9,847 nucleotides of DNA, taken from contig JAFDIC010000117.1 of the NCBI GenBank assembly GCA_019308525.1, forward strand, positions 1-9,847, in the 5' to 3' direction. Positions 6,228 through 9,847 of this stretch are shown piece after piece; positions within the stretch are counted from its first letter, which is position 1; every line of letters starts with the position of its first letter. Under the pieces are notes generated by a model. The model had not been told where the DNA came from. It made no database searches and saw nothing but the letters and a program-made list of their open reading frames with translations. The stretch is from Deltaproteobacteria bacterium (lineage in GTDB: Bacteria; Desulfobacterota; DSM-4660; Desulfatiglandales; HGW-15). Position numbers and translations under genes: made by a program.

Positions 6228-8732
6228 ATGGAACATGAAAAAAGAGGCCTTGCGAAATCCATAGCGTTCAACCGCAGAAATTTTATCAAACTTCTCGTGG
6301 GAGGAGCCGCCGGCATCAATCTTTCGCCCCTGCCCTGGAAGCTCACCGATGACATTGCCATATGGACCCAGAACTGGCCCTGGGTGCCTGAACCTCCGGT
6401 AGGCGCCTATTCTCACGTTACCACTATTTGCCAGTTGTGCCCAGGGGGCTGCGGTCTCCTGGTGCGCAAGGTGGACACCCGGGCCGTAAAGATAGAAGGT
6501 CGCACCGACTACCCTGTCAATCCGGGTGGCATTTGCCCCCTGGGCGCAGGAAGCTTGCAACTCCTTTACAATGAAAACATTCGCTTCACCTCCCCCATGA
6601 AACGCCTCGGGCCCAGGGGATCGGGGAAATATGTGCCAATTTCATGGGATGAGGCCCTCGGGGAATTGGGCGACAGGCTTCTCTCCCTTAGATCCGAGGG
6701 AAGGCCGGAGGCCCTTGTGGCCATTGACGGCAACCGTCCTGGATCCTCCTTGTCCCTTCTGGTTGAGAGATTGCTCAGGGCCTATGGGAGCCCTAATTAC
6801 TTGAGAATGCCTACAATGGAAGAGACCTTCCGGCTGGCCAATCGACTCATGATGGGATATGAAGGTCCCGTCTCCTATGATCTGGAAAACGCAGATTTCA
6901 TATTGAGTTTCGGCTGCGGACTCATTGAAGGGTGGGGGGCTCCCGGGAGGATGCTCAACCTCTGGGGGTTGTGGCATAGCCCTCCCCTGAAAGGAAAGGT
7001 GAAGATCGTCCAGGTAGAATCCCGGGCCTCCAAAACAGCCTCCAAGGCCAGCCGGTGGCTTGCCCCCAGACCAGGGACAGAGGCCGCCCTGGCCCTGGCA
7101 ATAGCCCATGTAATGGTAAGGGACGGCCTCTACCACAGGTCCTTTGTGGAAAGACATACCTTTGGCTTCCACGACTGGGTTGACGCTCAGGGCAAAGGCC
7201 ACGTGGGCTTTCGAACGATCTTGGAACAGAAATATTCTCCCGGCATTGTTGCAGAGATTACGGGACTGAGAGCGAGGGATATCGTCTCCCTGGCCAAAGA
7301 CTTTGCCCGTTCCAGGAGAGCGATCGCTCTTGCCGGAAAGGGCAAGGGAGATCTCAACGGAAGCCTTTATGAATTCATGGCCGTTCAAAGCCTCAACGCA
7401 CTCAAGGGCAATATCAACCAATCAGGGGGAGTGCTCATCCATGACACCGGGCCCTTTCTTGCCTTGCCCGATTTTGAACCGGACAATATCGCCAAGGAAG
7501 GGCTGAAAAAGAAGCCCATTGACAGGGCGAGGACAAGAGAGTTTCCCTTCGGGGAATCCCTGATCCACAATTTGGCCCATGCCATAATTGAGAGCGACTC
7601 CCCACCGGTGGAGGCCCTGCTCCTATTCTCCGCCAACCCGGCCCACGACTCTCCCGGGTGCAAGACCTTGCTGAGTGCCATGAAAAAGATCCCTTATATC
7701 GTCAGCTTCTCTCCCTTTAGGGACGAAAGCTCATATATGGCTGACCTCGTTCTCCCTGATCACACCTTCCTGGAGAAGACAAACGACGTGTTCTGGCCCT
7801 CCGGCCTCCAATACCCCCTGTATGGAATCGCAAGGCCAGCGGTAGACCCCCTCTATGACACCAGGAACACTGGAGATGTGCTCCTTGCCCTGGCCGGGAT
7901 GATGGGGGGAGGTGTAGCGATATCCTGCCCTTGGAAGAATTTCGAGGAATTCTTGAAGGACCGGGCGAGAAACATCTTCGAACAGGGAGGAGGCGGCCTT
8001 ACCCGCTATGATAGCAGCAGGCCTCCGTGGAAGATCACGGGAGCCGGTCACTATCCCGAGAAACGCTATGAAAGCTTCGCGGAATTCTGGAAGGATATGG
8101 GGGCAGGTGGGTTCTGGTATAGACCCCGACATGAATTCGCCGACTGGGGACGCATCTTTGACACTCCCAGCCGCAAGTTCGAGTTTTACAGCTTGAGGAT
8201 TGAGGAGGCTGCTGCCGCATATTCCGCCAGCTCCTCGGGTGGCTCCCTTTTCAGGCGCCTGAATGTCACGGTGGAGGGCGATGAGGCCTTTATGCCCCAC
8301 TACGAACCCCTCCTGTCCCGGCAAGAAGATGAAGGGTATCCCCTCTTGCTGTTGCCCTATGGGATCATAAACCTTTCGAGCGGCTGGGCTCCTAATCCTC
8401 CCTATCTTAACAAGACCCTGTTCGATGACGAGTTGAGAAAGGAGGAATCCTTTGCCCAGATAAACCCCCGCACTGCCGACCAATATGGCCTGGAGCAGGG
8501 CGACAGAATCATCATTGAATCCCCGGACGGAAAATTGAAGGTCAGGGTAAATGTCTTTGAGGGGGCTATGCCTGGTATTGTATATCTCCCGCTGGGCTTC
8601 GGGCATTGGGCATATGATGCCTTCACCAGGGACAAGGGAGCTAACCCGCTGGAGATCGTTTCTCGCCTGAAGGATCCCCTCAGCGGACAGACGGCCTGGT
8701 GGAATACCAGGGTCAGGATCAGAAAGGCCTGA
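6228..8732 (+). CDS. qrcB: QrcB-like molybdopterin oxidoreductase family subunit, probably without Mo
   Basis: Large periplasmic subunit of the Qrc menaquinone reductase, in the molybdopterin (DMSO reductase/PsrA) superfamily. A twin-arginine signal, NRRNFIK (15-21) plus the hydrophobic stretch 22-36, indicates folded export. The N-terminal [4Fe-4S] motif is C68-X2-C71-X3-C75-X27-C103. The central domain spans about 120-620, and a C-terminal dinucleotide-binding-like domain spans about 704-834. Where catalytic members carry a Cys, Sec or Ser ligand to Mo, the aligned region reads TMEETFRLANRL (196-207) with no Cys. This agrees with characterised QrcB, which is reported to lack the cofactor. 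GAGGG at 6215-6219 is the ribosome binding site. It is tightly linked to qrcA (13 bases), and qrcC lies 71 bases downstream. A catalytic polysulfide or thiosulfate reductase is the main alternative, but the cytochrome neighbour and missing ligand argue against it. Confidence 0.85.
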   Translation: MEHEKRGLAKSIAFNRRNFIKLLVGGAAGINLSPLPWKLTDDIAIWTQNWPWVPEPPVGAYSHVTTICQLCPGGCGLLVRKVDTRAVKIEGRTDYPVNPGGICPLGAGSLQLLYNENIRFTSPMKRLGPRGSGKYVPISWDEALGELGDRLLSLRSEGRPEALVAIDGNRPGSSLSLLVERLLRAYGSPNYLRMPTMEETFRLANRLMMGYEGPVSYDLENADFILSFGCGLIEGWGAPGRMLNLWGLWHSPPLKGKVKIVQVESRASKTASKASRWLAPRPGTEAALALAIAHVMVRDGLYHRSFVERHTFGFHDWVDAQGKGHVGFRTILEQKYSPGIVAEITGLRARDIVSLAKDFARSRRAIALAGKGKGDLNGSLYEFMAVQSLNALKGNINQSGGVLIHDTGPFLALPDFEPDNIAKEGLKKKPIDRARTREFPFGESLIHNLAHAIIESDSPPVEALLLFSANPAHDSPGCKTLLSAMKKIPYIVSFSPFRDESSYMADLVLPDHTFLEKTNDVFWPSGLQYPLYGIARPAVDPLYDTRNTGDVLLALAGMMGGGVAISCPWKNFEEFLKDRARNIFEQGGGGLTRYDSSRPPWKITGAGHYPEKRYESFAEFWKDMGAGGFWYRPRHEFADWGRIFDTPSRKFEFYSLRIEEAAAAYSASSSGGSLFRRLNVTVEGDEAFMPHYEPLLSRQEDEGYPLLLLPYGIINLSSGWAPNPPYLNKTLFDDELRKEESFAQINPRTADQYGLEQGDRIIIESPDGKLKVRVNVFEGAMPGIVYLPLGFGHWAYDAFTRDKGANPLEIVSRLKDPLSGQTAWWNTRVRIRKA

Positions 8733-8803
8733 CCTCCCGGTAGTCTCCCCGGTGCACAAGCCGGTTTTGGTGAAAAAATCCCTTTGGTGTATCACAGAGG
8801 AAG

Positions 8804-9598
8804 ATGATGAAAGAGGAAAAAGGGAAATACAAGTACGGAATGGTCATTGATTTGGATAAGTGCACTGGTTGCGGCACATGCGTGGTCGCCTGCGCCTCTG
8901 AAAACAACGTGACCGTCAGGGCGGACGAATCGGACAAGGAGCGCAGTATCTCGTGGATGCAGGTATTCAAGTTTACGAACGGTAAACCCTTCCCCTATAC
9001 AGAGGTCTGCTACCTGCCCAGGCCCTGCATGCATTGCCATCATAACACCCCTTGCGTCTCTGTCTGCCCGGTAACGGCCACCAAGATAGACTACCATACG
9101 GGCATAGTGAGCCAGATCTATCCGCGGTGCATAGGGTGCAGGTATTGCCAGGCGGCCTGTCCTTACCAGGCCCGATATTTCAACTGGTATGATGGCTTCT
9201 CCCTTGCCAAGCCCTTCTCAAGGGGCATGGAAAGGGCCCTTTCTCCGGAGGTCTCTGTCAGGATGAGGGGGGTGGTGGAAAAATGCTCTTTCTGCCATCA
9301 CCGTCTCATGAGGGCCAGGAACAGGGCCTATGCTCAGGGAAGAAGGGAGGTGGAGGAGCATGAATACATAACCGCCTGCGCAGAGGCATGCCCTGCCCAG
9401 GCCATTACCTTTGGAGACCTCAACAATCCCCGGCACAGGGTGTCAAGGCTAATAAAGGATCCCAATGCCTTCAGGCTATTGGAGCGTCTGGGCACCCAGC
9501 CCAAGGTCTATTACCTTTCAACAAGGGCCTGGGTCAGAAAGATGGCTGACAATTTCTTGCCGGGAGAGTTTGAGGAATTGACGAGAGCATCGGGTTAG
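8804..9598 (+). CDS. qrcC: QrcC-like four-cluster iron-sulfur subunit of menaquinone reductase
   Basis: A DmsB/PsrB/NrfC-type ferredoxin subunit that would wire QrcA/QrcB to the membrane quinone subunit. Sixteen cysteines sit in the four standard blocks: C20-X2-C23-X2-C26-X3-C30; C75-X2-C78-X5-C84-X3-C88; C109-X2-C112-X2-C115-X3-C119; and C161-X2-C164-X27-C192-X3-C196. There is no signal peptide, so export probably occurs together with Tat-dependent QrcB. Of two adjacent ATGs, the second (8807) lies 6 bases from AGAGG (8796-8800) and fits the ribosome binding site better than 8804. An in-frame stop at 8771 rules out a longer start. In the second block X5 replaces the common X4. In known operons qrcD (NrfD-like) follows directly; here no such frame begins in the remaining 249 bases. 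Confidence 0.87.
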   Translation: MMKEEKGKYKYGMVIDLDKCTGCGTCVVACASENNVTVRADESDKERSISWMQVFKFTNGKPFPYTEVCYLPRPCMHCHHNTPCVSVCPVTATKIDYHTGIVSQIYPRCIGCRYCQAACPYQARYFNWYDGFSLAKPFSRGMERALSPEVSVRMRGVVEKCSFCHHRLMRARNRAYAQGRREVEEHEYITACAEACPAQAITFGDLNNPRHRVSRLIKDPNAFRLLERLGTQPKVYYLSTRAWVRKMADNFLPGEFEELTRASG

Positions 9599-9745
9599 GT
9601 ATTGACACGTTGTCGGCCTTCGCTTGACCGGGACACCGGGGACAGGAAAAGGATCACGCATTTCCTCGAAGGGAGAGACGATCTGTTCCGCGTGGCGATG
9701 ATTGACTTACGAACACAATAATTCCGGGGGTTATTCAAGGAGGAC
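9599..9745 (+). other. Gap after qrcC with an orphan Shine-Dalgarno sequence
   Basis: No recognisable gene. After the qrcC TAG the same frame stays open for 40 more codons to a TAA at 9719-9721, but the peptide resembles nothing I know. AAGGAGG (9737-9743) is a near-perfect ribosome binding site, yet no ATG, GTG or TTG follows at a usable distance with an open frame; the next ATG (9771) meets a stop after three codons. No clear terminator is present. Confidence 0.5.
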
Positions 9746-9847
9746 GAGTTCGTAAAAAGTCAAAACTGAGATGGCAAAGTAAAAAGCTTCAAGTTCAAGG
9801 CGCGCGAATCTCGTGTGATGAGGCGTACTTAGCGTACGCCGCAATCA
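9746..9847. repeat. Probable dispersed palindromic (MITE-like) repeat, cut by window edge
   Basis: The stretch starts with GAGTTCGTAAAAAGTC, contains AAGTTCAAGGCGCGCGAA and GATGAGGCGTAC, and ends in GCCGCAATCA. From memory, this arrangement resembles non-coding repeats scattered through many Desulfobacterota genomes, which usually close with an inverted copy of the first motif (GACTTTTTACGAA). The closing copy would lie beyond the window. No long reading frame crosses it. An internal hairpin is at 9822-9840. Confidence 0.55.
9822..9840. repeat. Hairpin inside the terminal repeat
   Basis: A perfect 7-bp inverted repeat GGCGTAC / GTACGCC flanks a 5-base loop TTAGC. No T-run follows within the window, so it is not an intrinsic terminator. 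It is best read as internal symmetry of the dispersed repeat. Confidence 0.7.

Noticed and set aside
7731..8795. 354-codon frame on the reverse strand opposite qrcB/qrcC
   Set aside because: It is opposite a well-supported molybdopterin-family gene and shows no family motif; it is a shadow of codon bias.
6228..9598. Polysulfide/thiosulfate reductase (PsrAB/PhsAB) reading of the large and FeS subunits
   Set aside because: The linked multiheme membrane cytochrome and missing metal ligand fit Qrc better.
9599..9721. Open frame continuing 40 codons past the qrcC TAG, suggesting stop read-through or pyrrolysine
   Set aside because: rlmD and rpsU also end in TAG, the QrcC protein is complete without it, and the extra peptide resembles nothing known.

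Overview
The window looks like chromosomal DNA of a moderately GC-rich, anaerobic, respiring bacterium, most likely a sulfate-reducing or syntrophic member of the Desulfobacterota (old Deltaproteobacteria). The main reason is a qrcA-qrcB-qrcC gene set, coding for subunits of the periplasm-facing menaquinone reductase known from sulfate reducers. A PilY1-type pilus protein and a dispersed repeat of a kind I recall from that phylum fit this. All protein genes I accept are on the + strand.

Region by region: (1) 1-3119 is the 3' part of a large pilY1-like gene (type IV pilus tip/adhesin) that runs in from the left edge and carries several Asp/Asn/Gly-rich calcium-loop-like motifs. (2) 3136-4545 is rlmD (rumA), a 23S rRNA m5U methyltransferase with its FeS cysteines and catalytic residues intact. 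(3) 4546-4973 is a 428-base gap with a good sigma70-like promoter, a 13-base match to the complement of the 16S rRNA 3' end that can fold with the predicted transcript 5' end, a possible 48-codon leader ORF, and a textbook intrinsic terminator just before rpsU. It reads like a regulated (attenuated) leader or a small RNA. (4) 4974-5162 is rpsU (bS21). (5) 5163-5482 is a gap ending in a second sigma70-like promoter. (6) 5483-9598 holds qrcA (membrane-anchored pentaheme cytochrome c), qrcB (Tat-exported molybdopterin-oxidoreductase-family subunit with no evident Mo ligand) and qrcC (four-cluster ferredoxin-like subunit). (7) 9599-9847 has no qrcD-like start. It has a strong Shine-Dalgarno sequence with no start codon behind it, followed at once by what looks like the end of a dispersed palindromic repeat that leaves the window.

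How the genes work together: by analogy with the Desulfovibrio Qrc complex, periplasmic cytochrome c3, reduced by hydrogenases and formate dehydrogenases, would pass electrons to the QrcA hemes, then through QrcB/QrcC iron-sulfur centres to an integral membrane NrfD-like subunit (QrcD) that reduces menaquinone. The first three subunits are here; the quinone-site subunit is not visible. The pilus, rRNA-methylation and S21 genes have no evident functional tie to the Qrc genes.

The most interesting points are the apparent break of the qrc operon at the repeat, the rpsU leader, the heme and ligand count of QrcA, and the tandem calcium-loop-like insertions in PilY1. No CRISPR array, tRNA, rRNA or transposase gene is visible.
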